Assembly (NCBI GenBank): GCA_918807975.1 | Contig: OU964934.1 | Coordinates: forward strand, 5,146,001-5,210,000 | DNA: 64,000 bases | From: Aplidium turbinatum | Lineage: Eukaryota; Chordata; Ascidiacea; Aplousobranchia; Polyclinidae | Direction: 5' to 3' | Shown: in pieces, positions 22,625 through 32,810 of the stretch | Position numbering within the stretch: position 1 is the stretch's first letter | Layout of the letters: every line of letters starts with the position of its first letter | Program-made: the position numbers and the translations under genes | The notes under the pieces: generated by a model | Database searches by the model: none | What the model saw: the letters and a program-made list of their open reading frames with translations, nothing else | What the model was told of the DNA's origin: nothing

Positions 22625-25600
22625 TTGCTTGACCAACTATTATTGTTAAAATCTGAGCAGAAATGAGAAAGCTACAGCATATTTGGTGGAGGCAGTGTTC
22701 ATCGATCACATGAAACTGTGGGCGGCTTATACTGAACCACGATCGAATCGCCTTGAAAAATGCATTGGAAAAAAGCTTCGTCGAGCGGTTACGTTTGAAC
22801 AACGATTGCTCGTTTTGTAGATAACATATAAACGTGAAAGTTGTTAGGGTAATAAAACAAGACATACTCTTTTAATTTGTGTTGGTTTAGTATTTTTATT
22901 GTAAAAATTGAATTGCTGAGAATTGGTACAAAATAGTAAAGTTTAAGTTAGCGCTACATAAATATAATGCCTACTGTAGATTGGCAATTAATCCATTCGG
23001 GTAGATGAAACATAATGCCATCCAACGATAGTAAAATTGTTAAAATCCGAGCAGAAATGAGAAAGCTACAGCATATTTGGTGGAGGCACTATTCACCGAT
23101 CGCATCAAACTGTGGGCGGCTTGTAATGAACACTCGAAACTGATCGCTTTGTGTTTGCATTGTTTTGGTAAAAAGCTTCGTCGAGCGGTTACGTTTGAAC
23201 AACGATTGCTCGTTTTGTAGATTAAATATAAATGTGAAAGTTAACATATGAATAAACCAAGACATACTCTTTTAATTTGTGTTGGTTTGGTATTTTTATT
23301 GTAAAAAATGAATTGCTGAGAATTGGTACAAAATAGTAAAGTTTAAGTTAGCGCTAGATCAATATAATGCATACTTTAAACTTGCAACTAATAAATTTGG
23401 ATAGATGCAGTATCGTGCATTCCAACGATGGTAAAATTTCTCAAATCCGAGCAGAAATGAGAAAGCTACAGCACATTTGGTGGAGGCAGTATTCACTGAT
23501 CACAGCAAACTGTGGGCGGCTTGTAATGAACACTGGAAACTGATCGCTTTGTGTTTGCATTGTTTTGGTAAAAAGCTTCGTCGAGCGGTTACGTTTGAAC
23601 AACGATTGCTCGTTTTGTGGATTAGATATAAATGTGAAAATTAACATTTGAATAAACCAAGACATACTCTTTTAATTTGTGTTGGTTTGGTATTTTTATT
23701 GTAAAAAATGAATTGCTGAGAATTGGTACAAAATAGTAAAGTTTAAACCATCAGTTAATGGCTCCAGTGTTTATTTGTGAATTAGGATTAACTGATTCGT
23801 ATAGATGAAGCATAATGCCATCCAACGATAGTAAAATTGTTAGAATCCGAGCAGAAATGAGAAAGCTACAGCATGTTTGGTGGAGGCACTATTCACCGAT
23901 CACATCAAACTGTGGGCGGCTTATACTGGACCACGATCGAATCGTCTTGAAAAATGCATTGGAAAAAAGCTTCGTCGAGCGGTTACGTTTGAACAACGAT
24001 TGCTCGTTTTGTGGATTAGATATAAATGTGAAAGTTAACATTTGAATAAACCAAGACATACTCTTTTAATTTGTGTTGGTTTGGTATTTTTATTGTAAAA
24101 AATGAATTGCTGAGAATTGGTACAAAATAGTAAAGTTTAAGTTAGCGCTAGATCAATATAATGCATACTTTAAACTTGCAACCAATGAATTTGGATAGAT
24201 GCAGTATCGTGCATTCCAACGATGGTAAAATTTCTCAAATCCGAGCAGAAATGAGAAAGCTACAGCACATTTGGTGGAGGCAGTATTCACTGATCACAGC
24301 AAACTGTGGGCGGCTTGTAATGAACACTGGAAACTGATCGCTTTGTGTTTGCATTGTTTTGGTAAAAAGCTTCGTCGAGCGGTTACGTTTGAACAACGAT
24401 TGCTCGTTTTGTGGATTAGATATAAATGTGAAAGTTAAAATTTGAATAAACCAAGACATACTCTTTTAATTTGTGTTAGTTTGGTATTTTTATTGTAATA
24501 AATGAATTGCTGAGAATTGGTACAAAATAGTAAAGTTTAAGTTAGCGCCACATAAATATAATGCCTACTGTAGATTGGCAATTAATCCATTCGGGTAGAT
24601 GAAGCATAATGCCATCCAACGATAGTAAAATTGTTAAAATCCGAGCAGAAATGAGAAAGCTACAGCATATTTGGTGGAGGCACTATTCACCGATCGCATC
24701 AAACTGTGGGCGGCTTGTAATGAACACTCGAAACTGATCGCTTTGTGTTTGCATTGTTTTGGTAAAAAGCTTCGTCGAGCGGTTACGTTTGAACAACGAT
24801 TGCTCGTTTTGTGGATTAGATATAAATGTGAAAGTTAACATTTGAATAAACCAAGACATACTCTTTTAATTTGTGTTGGTTTGGTATTTTTATTGTAAAA
24901 AATGAATTGCTGAGAATTGGTACAAAATAGTAAAGTTTAAACCATCAGTTAATGGCTCCAGTGTTTATTTGTGAATTAGGATTAACTGATTCGTATAGAT
25001 GAAGCATAATGCCATCCAACGATAGTAAAATTGTTAGAATCCGAGCAGAAATGAGAAAGCTACAGCATGTTTGGTGGAGGCACTATTCACCGATCACATC
25101 AAACTGTGGGCGGCTTATACTGGACCACGATCGAATCGTCTTGAAAAATGCATTGGAAAAAAGCTTCGTCGAGCGGTTACGTTTGAACAACGATTGCTCG
25201 TTTTGTGGATTAGATATAAATGTGAAAGTTAACATTTGAATAAACCAAGACATACTCTTTTAATTTGTGTTGGTTTGGTATTTTTATTGTAAAAAATGAA
25301 TTGCTGAGAATTGGTACAAAATAGTAAAGTTTAAGTTAGCGCTAGATCAATATAGTGCATACTTTAAACTTGCAACCAATGAATTTGGATAGATGCAGTA
25401 TCGTGCATTCCAACGATGGTAAAATTTCTCAAATCCGAGCAGAAATGAGAAAGCTACAGCACATTTGGTGGAGGCAGTATTCACTGATCACAGCAAACTG
25501 TGGGTGGCTTGTAATGAACACTGGAAACTGATCGCTTTGTGTTTGCATTGTTTTGGTAAAAAGCTTCGTCGAGCGGTTACGTTTGAACAACGATTGCTCG

Positions 25601-27639
25601 TTTTATGGATTAGATATAAATGTGAAAGTTAACATTTGAATAAACCAAGACATACTCTTTTAATTTGTGTTGGTTTGGTATTTTTATTGTAATAAATGAA
25701 TTGCTGAGAATTGGTACAAAATAGTAAAGTTTAAGTTAGCGCCACATAAATATAATGCCTACTGTAGATTGGCAATTAATCCATTCGGGTAGATGAAGCA
25801 TAATGCCATCCAACGATAGTAAAATTGTTAAAATCCGAGCAGAAATGAGAAAGCTACAGCATATTTGGTGGAGGCACTATTCACCGATCGCATCAAACTG
25901 TGGGCGGCTTGTAATGAACACTCGAAACTGATCGCTTTGTGTTTGCATTGTTTTGGTAAAAAGCTTCGTCGAGCGGTTACGTTTGAACAACGATTGCTCG
26001 TTTTGTGGATTAGATATAAATGTGAAAGTTAACATTTGAATAAACCAAGACATACTCTTTTAATTTGTGTTGGTTTGGTATTTTTATTGTAAAAAATGAA
26101 TTGCTGAGAATTGGTACAAAATAGTAAAGTTTAAACCATCAGTTAATGGCTCCAGTGTTTATTTGTGAATTAGGATTAACTGATTCGTATAGATGAAGCA
26201 TAATGCCATCCAACGATAGTAAAATTGTTAGAATCCGAGCAGAAATGAGAAAGCTACAGCATGTTTGGTGGAGGCACTATTCACCGATCACATCAAACTG
26301 TGGGCGGCTTATACTGGACCACGATCGAATCGTCTTGAAAAATGCATTGGAAAAAAGCTTCGTCGAGCGGTTACGTTTGAACAACGATTGCTCGTTTTGT
26401 GGATTAGATATAAATGTGAAAGTTAACATTTGAATAAACCAAGACATACTCTTTTAATTTGTGTTGGTTTGGTATTTTTATTGTAAAAAATGAATTGCTG
26501 AGAATTGGTACAAAATAGTAAAGTTTAAGTTAGCGCTAGATCAATATAGTGCATACTTTAAACTTGCAACCAATGAATTTGGATAGATGCAGTATCGTGC
26601 ATTCCAACGATGGTAAAATTTCTCAAATCCGAGCAGAAATGAGAAAGCTACAGCACATTTGGTGGAGGCAGTATTCACTGATCACAGCAAACTGTGGGTG
26701 GCTTGTAATGAACACTGGAAACTGATCGCTTTGTGTTTGCATTGTTTTGGTAAAAAGCTTCGTCGAGCGGTTACGTTTGAACAACGATTGCTCGTTTTAT
26801 GGATTAGATATAAATGTGAAAGTTAACATTTGAATAAACCAAGACATACTCTTTTAATTTGTGTTGGTTTGGTATTTTTATTGTAATAAATGAATTGCTG
26901 AGAATTGGTACAAAATAGTAAAGTTTAAGTTAGCGCTACATAAATGTAATGCCTACTTTAGATTGGCAATTAATCCATTCGAGTAGATGAAGCATAATGC
27001 CATCCAACGATAGTAAAATTGTTAGAATCCGAGCAGAAATGAGAAAGCTACAGCATATTTGGTGCAGGCAGTATTCATCGACCACAGCAAACTGTGGGCG
27101 GCTTATACTGAACCACGATCGAATCGCCTTGAAAAATCCATTGGAAAAAAGCTTCGTCGAGCGGTTACGTTTGAACAACGATTTCTCGTTTTGTAGATAA
27201 CATATAAACGTGAAAGTTGTTAGGTTAATAAAACAAGACATACTCTTTTAATTTCTGTTGGTTTGGTATTTTTATTGTAAAAATTGAATTGCTGAGAATT
27301 GGTACAAAATAGTAAAGTTTAAGTTAGCGCTACATAAATATAGTGCCTACTTTAGATTGGCAATTAATCCATTCGGGTAGATGAAGCATAATGCCATCCA
27401 ACGATAGTAAAATTGTTAAAATCCGAGCAGAAATGAGAAAGCTACAGCATATTTGGTGGAGGCAGTATTCATCGATCACAGCAAACTGTGGGCGGCTTAT
27501 ACTGAACCACGATTGCTCGTTTTGTAGATAACATTGCTCGTTTTGTAGATGACATATAAACGTGAAAGTTGGTACGTTAATAAAGCAAGTATTTTTATTG
27601 TAAAAATGAATTGCTGAGAATTGGTACAAAATAGTAACA
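22625..27639 (+). repeat. Right arm: thirteen satellite monomers, plus orientation
   Basis: The marker GAGCAGAAATGAGAAAGCTA recurs near 22652, 23049, 23449, 23847, 24243, 24642, 25041, 25437, 25836, 26235, 26631, 27030 and 27425, a period of 395-400 bp. The units mirror the left arm. The last unit before the terminal module has lost its centre, just like the first unit of the left arm, so both arms end the same way. Confidence 0.92.
23640..26940 (+). repeat. 1,194-bp higher-order repeat (three-monomer unit)
   Basis: Frames at 23815, 25009 and 26203 encode the same 76 residues and lie exactly 1,194 bp apart, and the monomers between them repeat with the same spacing. Each higher-order unit holds three monomers: one with AACCATCAGTTAATGGCTCC at its junction, one with GTTAGCGCTAGATCAATAT, and one with GTTAGCGCCACATAAATAT. 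About two and three-quarter units are present. Near-identity between units and greater divergence inside a unit is the signature of recent unequal exchange. Confidence 0.88.
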
Positions 27640-27826
27640 GTTTAAGTTAGCGCTAGATCAATAATAATGCCTACAAATATTTAAAAATCAATAGGCATTC
27701 CGCTTTTACTTCTATTCCGCGTTTTTGCACCCTTCCTAAAAGTAGTTGCGTTTTTTTGCATGACGTCACAGATTTTTGTGACGTCACTAACCAAGGCGGC
27801 CGATCCTAAACCAGCACCAAATATTT
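27640..27826 (-). repeat. Right terminal module of the foldback element
   Basis: Mirror of 18252-18440, including both TGACGTCA octamers and GGCGGCCGA. It ends CCAGCACC followed by AAATATTT. Confidence 0.85.
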
Positions 27827-28241
27827 TACGCCCCACTAGAGGGTCTGCTACTATTCGGTGAGTCCGATTCGGTGAGTCTGATTCGGTGAGTTCCTAACCT
27901 CTAACCCCTAACCATAGGCGCCTAACTATTTTTTTGGCCGTGGGGGCGAAAGCGTGTTTCATCAGCAGCAACGTAAATTCAGCGAAATGTCACGCAGATG
28001 GGTGACGTAATTACACATGTCGTCACACTAGGATTGCTTTTATTGCCACACTTGGAGTTATCGCTACGTTCGACCTACCGTTAATTATTATAAACAAAAC
28101 TCGACCAAAACACATGCTATGCGTCTGCGTTGGCTAGCGGTTGATGGACTGCGACTCTTTAAGCTAAGCACAACATAAAGTTTAGCAACGAACTAGATTT
28201 ATTAGCATGAAACAAGAGACGAAAAGGTTTACTAAAAGGTA

Positions 28242-30016
28242 CGGAATGGCCCGTTTCGGTGAGTCCAATTCGGTGAGTCCGATTCCCTATTCAGTGATTT
28301 TTTGAATTTTTTTTTAAAAGTATCGGGTACCGTAGCAGGCCTCGAAATTCGTGTTTGTTGACGGCGGACAAACGTGTCCGGTCTGAGCAGCTATCTCGGC
28401 GGACAAATTAAGTCTTACGGCGGACACACCAGTTTTAACGTCGATCGTCATACTTAATCCCTTTATCTTGATAAGTCTTCGCCATTTGAGAACCATAGCT
28501 ACGGTTTAGGCTTTTTAAAATTTCAGCAAAGTGTCTGAAAGGCTTTCATCAGATCAACGACGTGCGCTTGACGTTGTGTAGCTACTAAATATGATGATGA
28601 TGATAATATGATGATTGTTAAAAATTTAAATTCTATGGACTTTTTGTGTCTGATGCAAATAAATAATAAAAAAATAATCCGCCGCATAACTGATTAACTT
28701 CCACCGAACGAGGTCGTGTGGCTTCTTGCGTCACAATGCTCTGGGCACGAGTGGGAAAACTTCTACACTAACGCGTAACGCTACTATTTTCTGATGTGCA
28801 AAGTTTCACTAGGCTTTTTTCTTTAGGTTTATTTTTGCGTGTCATGTGAGCGAAAGTGACGAAAAGAATAAACAAAACATTAGAAAAAGCACATTTATTT
28901 TTTCCCCTCTCCGTGATGCGGTCGCCTCTCCAAAATAGTATCAGTATTCCACGAGACCACGGCAGGCTCGGAGTTATAATCAGCGCAGTCAAGGCCATTC
29001 AAACATATGCGCATGATTAGAGCTTCAATAACATCGATCTTCAAAGACGTGCGCCAATCTCCACGAGATCACTGCTTGTCGTTAAGATACGTGATACCGA
29101 GATCTATTCCGTGTCTTTTCTCCAGACCGGCTAGTTGAGGGAAAAGCGTAAATGCGAGCTCTTCTTTAGCGATAAAATATGCGATTTCAAACAGCCTCTT
29201 AATTTTGATTTTTTTTGTTGTCACTCATATTGTCGATGGCCTTGATGACCGGAAATTGATGGCTTGGGGTAAACGATGTGTTGTGAATTTTGACAGAGCT
29301 AATCCTTACATTCGTTGTTCCTTTAATATATGCATCTATCACCACTAAAATTCCTAGTAGTAGGTTCATCGCCCTCATTCTCACTTTCAGAAATTTCCCT
29401 GGGCCTCTTCTTTCTTACTGTAATACCAAAACTTAAGTTTTGCGGCATCTTGCTGTAGTAGCCTATACTCTTATAATCTAACTTTGTAACCAACCTTGCA
29501 TTATCAATATTACTCGGAGATCAAAGCCAGACATTGTGACATAAGACTTGAACTAAGTTGCGCGTGATTAGTGTAGAAGTACCGGTACTCCCATCAATTC
29601 TTAGCTAAGAATTCACCTCTGTTACGCTGATTCAATGTCATCAATCGTTGAAGCAACGTAAATTTCGAAAGTTTTTCTGCTTGAATGGAAGGTAAGAGAT
29701 ACAGTATTAACTTTTTCTAGATGCGCGCTTGGAATGCGATAATTTCGCATTCCCAGCGCAAATTATATTCTTGCAACAGTTGTTCGTGCTATGCAATGAC
29801 GATTTGTATCGCCAGTTTCTGCGATATTTCTCGGCGGACAAATATGACCGATCTAGAGGGTACTTCCCGCGGACATCACATGCTGTGACGGCGGACATGT
29901 TCGCCGTGAATTTCGAGGCCTGCCGTAGCCTAATTATCATTGTCGTTTTAGGGTTAGAGGTTAAGGTTAGGGGTTAGGAACTCACCGAATCGGACTCACC
30001 GAATAGTAGCAGACCC
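28242..30016 (-). mobile_element. GGGTCTGC-family MITE copy C, inverted and split
   Basis: Reverse-complement copy of the MITE. 28242-28335 carries the right end (CGGAATGGCCCGTTTCGG) and 29929-30016 the left end (GAATAGTAGCAGACCC). 8-bp target duplication AAAAGGTA (28234-28241 and 30017-30024). It is interrupted by the 1.6-kb element at 28336-29922. Confidence 0.85.
28336..29922. mobile_element. 1.6-kb element with CAGGCCTCGAAATTC ends inside MITE copy C
   Basis: 15-bp terminal inverted repeats CAGGCCTCGAAATTC, followed on both sides by GGCGGACA-rich subterminal sequence. The flanking direct repeat is CCGTAG (28330-28335 and 29923-29928), 6 bp rather than 8. The uninterrupted sequence in copies A and B confirms the insertion point. 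No transposase. Probably a non-autonomous hAT-like element, though the short duplication leaves the superfamily open. Confidence 0.75.
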
Positions 30017-30696
30017 AAAAGGTATACTGTAAATGGAATGAAAATACTAACTTGATCATACGCTTGAAAATATACCTGTTGAAAGTAAAATCATTCATGT
30101 TTACATCAATTTAACAGCGAACAGCACGTCACCTTGAATAAATTTAAAAGTTTCTGACATCCGTAAACAGCCCTTGAAAAATAGTTACGGAGAGACGTTT
30201 GATTAAGTTTTCGACTTGACATTGCTCCCTTTTTACTACAATATTGCAACTTATCGCTGACCAGCTTTCAAGTTTCAATTGGCTGTAATACGCCCGTTTT
30301 CGTGTTGCAGATGAAACAAAATATGCGCATATTACCCGCCTTTGATCGGGTTTCTATGGCAACGGTCGTGTGTGCGCCATGCAGTTTGCGCGAGTCCGTT
30401 GTTGTGTTGATTATGCCGCGTGTGCGCAATGCGGTTTGTACCAGCCCTTGTTATGTTGGTTAGTGGTTACCTCGGGCCGAGACTTCAAGTTCATTTTCAC
30501 AGCAAGCGATTCACTGCCGCGACAATTCTCTGCAGAGGTTTCGACTTTCGAAAGCGACATCGGGTCTGTTTGCAAGCGCATTAAGCTAAACGCACGCTGC
30601 GTCAACGTAGCAAATTATGTTGTTTTTGTGTGCATTCAACAATCAACATTTGATGACATTGAATCGACGCAAAATGGTAGATTTTTGCTATGTCTC

Positions 30697-30780
30697 AGGC
30701 AGCAAAATCAGCCATTTTTACATTGATTTAACGTCTGCAGACGTTAAATCAATGTGAAAATGACAGATTTTTTTTGTCTG
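30697..30780. repeat. Dispersed ~80-bp palindrome, best copy
   Basis: CAGGCAGCAAAATCAGCC, TTTTTACATTGATT, the centre TAACGTCTGCAGACGTTA, AATCAATGTGAAAA, and TGACAGATTTTTTTTGTCTG. The inner 42 bases are an almost perfect inverted repeat around the PstI-like CTGCAG. It lies in the right part of the CATAGGCGCC element. Confidence 0.75.
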
Positions 30781-31131
30781 GGTGGGATTGTAGCATCGCT
30801 ACTCGTTCTAGTGATTATTTATCGCGAAGCTGTTGCGGTTTGCATTTAAAAATGTTTTCCTGTTACCGATCGCTAGTTCATCTATTGTTTTATGTATCAA
30901 TGCAGCATAAAAAGTTGCTCCCACGCAGAAATATGCGTGGGAGCCTGGCCCCCACGGCTTAGGCGCCTATGCCCCTAACTCTAAAGCGGCAATGATAATT
31001 AGGCTACGGTACCCGATAATTTTAAAGTTTAAAAATAAAATTGAAAAAATCATCGAATAGGGATCGGACTCACCATTCCGCCACTAGAACCACTAGCTTA
31101 CATAATGCAAGGTTTGGTAGTTATACTGAGT

Positions 31132-31640
31132 CAATGTCTTGCAAACGAGCACCCCCGTCGACTGAAATCAAGACACCCATTCGTGCCAGCCGTTCAACTT
31201 CTTATCAACGAAGCTGATGTACAAGACATCTCTGCGGCTGCTTGGGCGGACCATAAATGGAGTTCTGAATGGAAGTCAACCGCCACCAGACTCTATTCGT
31301 TCATCCCCGACGCCGACACACGCCCCATCGGTCTAAAACTACCAAGACAGGCATGGGTGCGCCTCAACCGTCTCCGTACGGGCGTCGGGCTTTTCCGCTC
31401 AGCCATGCACCAATGGGGAATGGCCTCTTCCTCCTCCTGTGAATGTGGTGCCGAGGAACAGACCGCAGACCACATCATCAATGACTGCTTCATCTTCAAG
31501 CCACCTAACGGAGTGGAAGGTCTGCGCGTCATGGATGATGTAACCAAAGACTGACTGCTCTCTAGTAGCCTTCCAGTGTAGTCCGGGAACATCGTGAATC
31601 TGGGGTGGTAAAAGAATAGACCCTCGGCCCCAGACGCTCT
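31132..31640 (+). mobile_element. Jockey-like LINE, 3' fragment
   Basis: Plus-strand copy of the same family as 10250-11165, starting HPRRLKSRHPFVPA, through TRPIGLKLPRQAWVRLNRL and the CECGAEEQTADHIINDC motif, with a stop at 31552-31554. The 3' UTR CCAGTGTAGTCCGGGAACAT and CCTCGGCCCCAGACGCTC is shared with the other copy. It begins about 45 bp after the MITE. Confidence 0.85.
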
Positions 31641-31984
31641 CACGATGACGAATGTCTTGCTTGCTGTGTAATTGTAATATTATCTGCTCCTGTTTTGCGA
31701 GATTATGTTGATAACAGTGGTTATGGTTATTGCTATTGGTGGGAAGTTTGCGGTTGATGGTAGTTATAATAATAGCATATGAGATGTTGCAAAGCAGAGT
31801 GCTTACTGCTTATTCATCTTTCAATTATATATAATATATATTATATTATATATATATACATAGAAAAGACTGTGTGCAATGTCTGCGGTTAGAAAATAAC
31901 TAAAAATATTAGAAATAGAACTTGCTTCTTAACAAAACACAACATATATATATATAACAATTAGAAACATTGTGGGGTATACAC
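31641..31984. other. AT-rich spacer with a TA-rich microsatellite
   Basis: An imperfect TA repeat spans about 31827-31862, and a second shorter TATATA run is near 31945. No gene. Confidence 0.5.
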
Positions 31985-32600
31985 AATATCTCGGTTTTGG
32001 AAATTGAATTGTTTTATCTATTGAAGATTTAAACAAAATTACACTTGGTGAAGCAACCACATACTCAGGGAGACGGTTCCATTCATTAATTACACAAGTA
32101 AAAAAGTTACCAAATTTTGTAGACTTGGGCCTTGGCTTTTCCAGCTTAAGGCTGTGTCCTTTTGTAGCGATATTTTTTAGTTCCAGTGAGAATAAATTCT
32201 TGACATCGACGTCATACAAACCATGCATATTGCATATAATATATTTGAATGTTTCAATGAGGTCACCTCAGAGTTTTCTGTATTCAATGGTGGCAGACCA
32301 AGTTTTTGCAGCCTTTCTGGATAGGTTTAAAACTCTCAAAATCCATGTATACACAAGTTTTGTGGCTCTTTGTTGAACTGCTTCTATTTTTGCAATTTGA
32401 TATTTGGAGCTTGGCCTCCAGATGGTATTATATTCCAGTATAGTTCTTACTAAGATTTGTGCAGTATGAGGAAGAAGTCTCAAAGCAAGAAGAAGTATGA
32501 GAAACACATTTACACCCAGAAAAGTGAAGTTTTTTTTTATGGTACCAACGATACGATTTGTCTTAGATACCATCTTGTCAATGTGAGGTGAAAAGGATCG
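31985..32600 (-). mobile_element. CR1/L2-like LINE fragment, RT C-terminus
   Basis: Minus strand, in two frames. First FSPHIDKMVSKTNRIVGTI, then AVQQRATKLV, then after a frame change GHSLKLEKPRPKSTKFGNFF, INEWNRLPEYVVASPSV and FKSSIDKT. These match in order the conserved tail of CR1/L2-type reverse transcriptases. Frame-broken and 5'-truncated. The 5' border abuts a minisatellite. Confidence 0.8.
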
Positions 32601-32610
32601 GTACACGACA

Positions 32611-32810
32611 ACTGGGCGAGACAAAGTGGGCGATACCCACTTGGGCGAGACCAGGTGGGCGACGAGACAAGTGGGCGACGGACCAGGTGGGCGACGAGTC
32701 AAGTGGGCGACGAGCCAAGTGGGCGACGAGCCAAGTGGGCGACGGACCAAGTGGGCGACGGACCAAGTGGGCGACGAGCCAAGTGGGCGACGGCCAAAGT
32801 GGGCGACGGA
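32611..32810 (+). repeat. 16-bp minisatellite (AAGTGGGCGACGAGCC)
   Basis: About twelve units of AAGTGGGCGACGAGCC with variants GACGGACC and GACGAGTC. The unit is GC-rich against an AT-rich background. Because 16 is not a multiple of three, all frames stay open, which creates spurious open frames. Confidence 0.9.

Larger units (their letters stand above)
18252..27826. mobile_element. 9.6-kb foldback element with satellite-built inverted arms
   Basis: The two ends are mirror copies. The left begins AAATATTT then GGTGCTGGTTTAGGATCGG, and the right ends with the reverse complement. AAATATTT may be an 8-bp target duplication (18252-18259 and 27819-27826) or part of the inverted repeat, and because it is itself a palindrome the sequence cannot tell. 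After ~190-bp terminal modules come arrays of ~398-bp monomers in opposite orientation: 7 on the left and 13 on the right. A unique centre of about 1.45 kb separates them. No transposase is visible, so it must be non-autonomous if it moves. The organisation recalls Drosophila FB elements, whose long inverted repeats consist of tandem units, but the monomer here is far longer. Confidence 0.85.
27913..30971. mobile_element. hAT-type element with CATAGGCGCCTAA ends, inserted in MITE copy B
   Basis: Perfect 13-bp terminal inverted repeats CATAGGCGCCTAA and 8-bp duplicated target CCCCTAAC (27905-27912 and 30972-30979). Its own sequence is 27913-28233 and 30025-30971; between them sits MITE copy C. 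The right part is comparatively GC-rich and contains one copy of the dispersed palindrome. No transposase recognised, so non-autonomous. Confidence 0.85.
27841..31080 (+). mobile_element. GGGTCTGC-family MITE copy B, split by a 3-kb insertion
   Basis: The left part 27841-27912 and right part 30972-31080 together match copy A in the TOP1 intron. 8-bp flanks CCACTAGA (27833-27840 and 31081-31088) are the target duplication. The whole interior, 27913-30971, is a later insertion. It lies 14 bp from the end of the foldback element. Confidence 0.85.

Noticed and set aside
23815-26433. Three identical 76-codon frames as genes
   Set aside because: They are satellite monomers of the higher-order repeat. 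Identity is explained by recent amplification; no start context or known domain. Kept only as a finding.
30370-30726. 118-codon open frame in the CATAGGCGCC element
   Set aside because: Ends in the dispersed palindrome and shows no family pattern; probably chance in GC-richer DNA.
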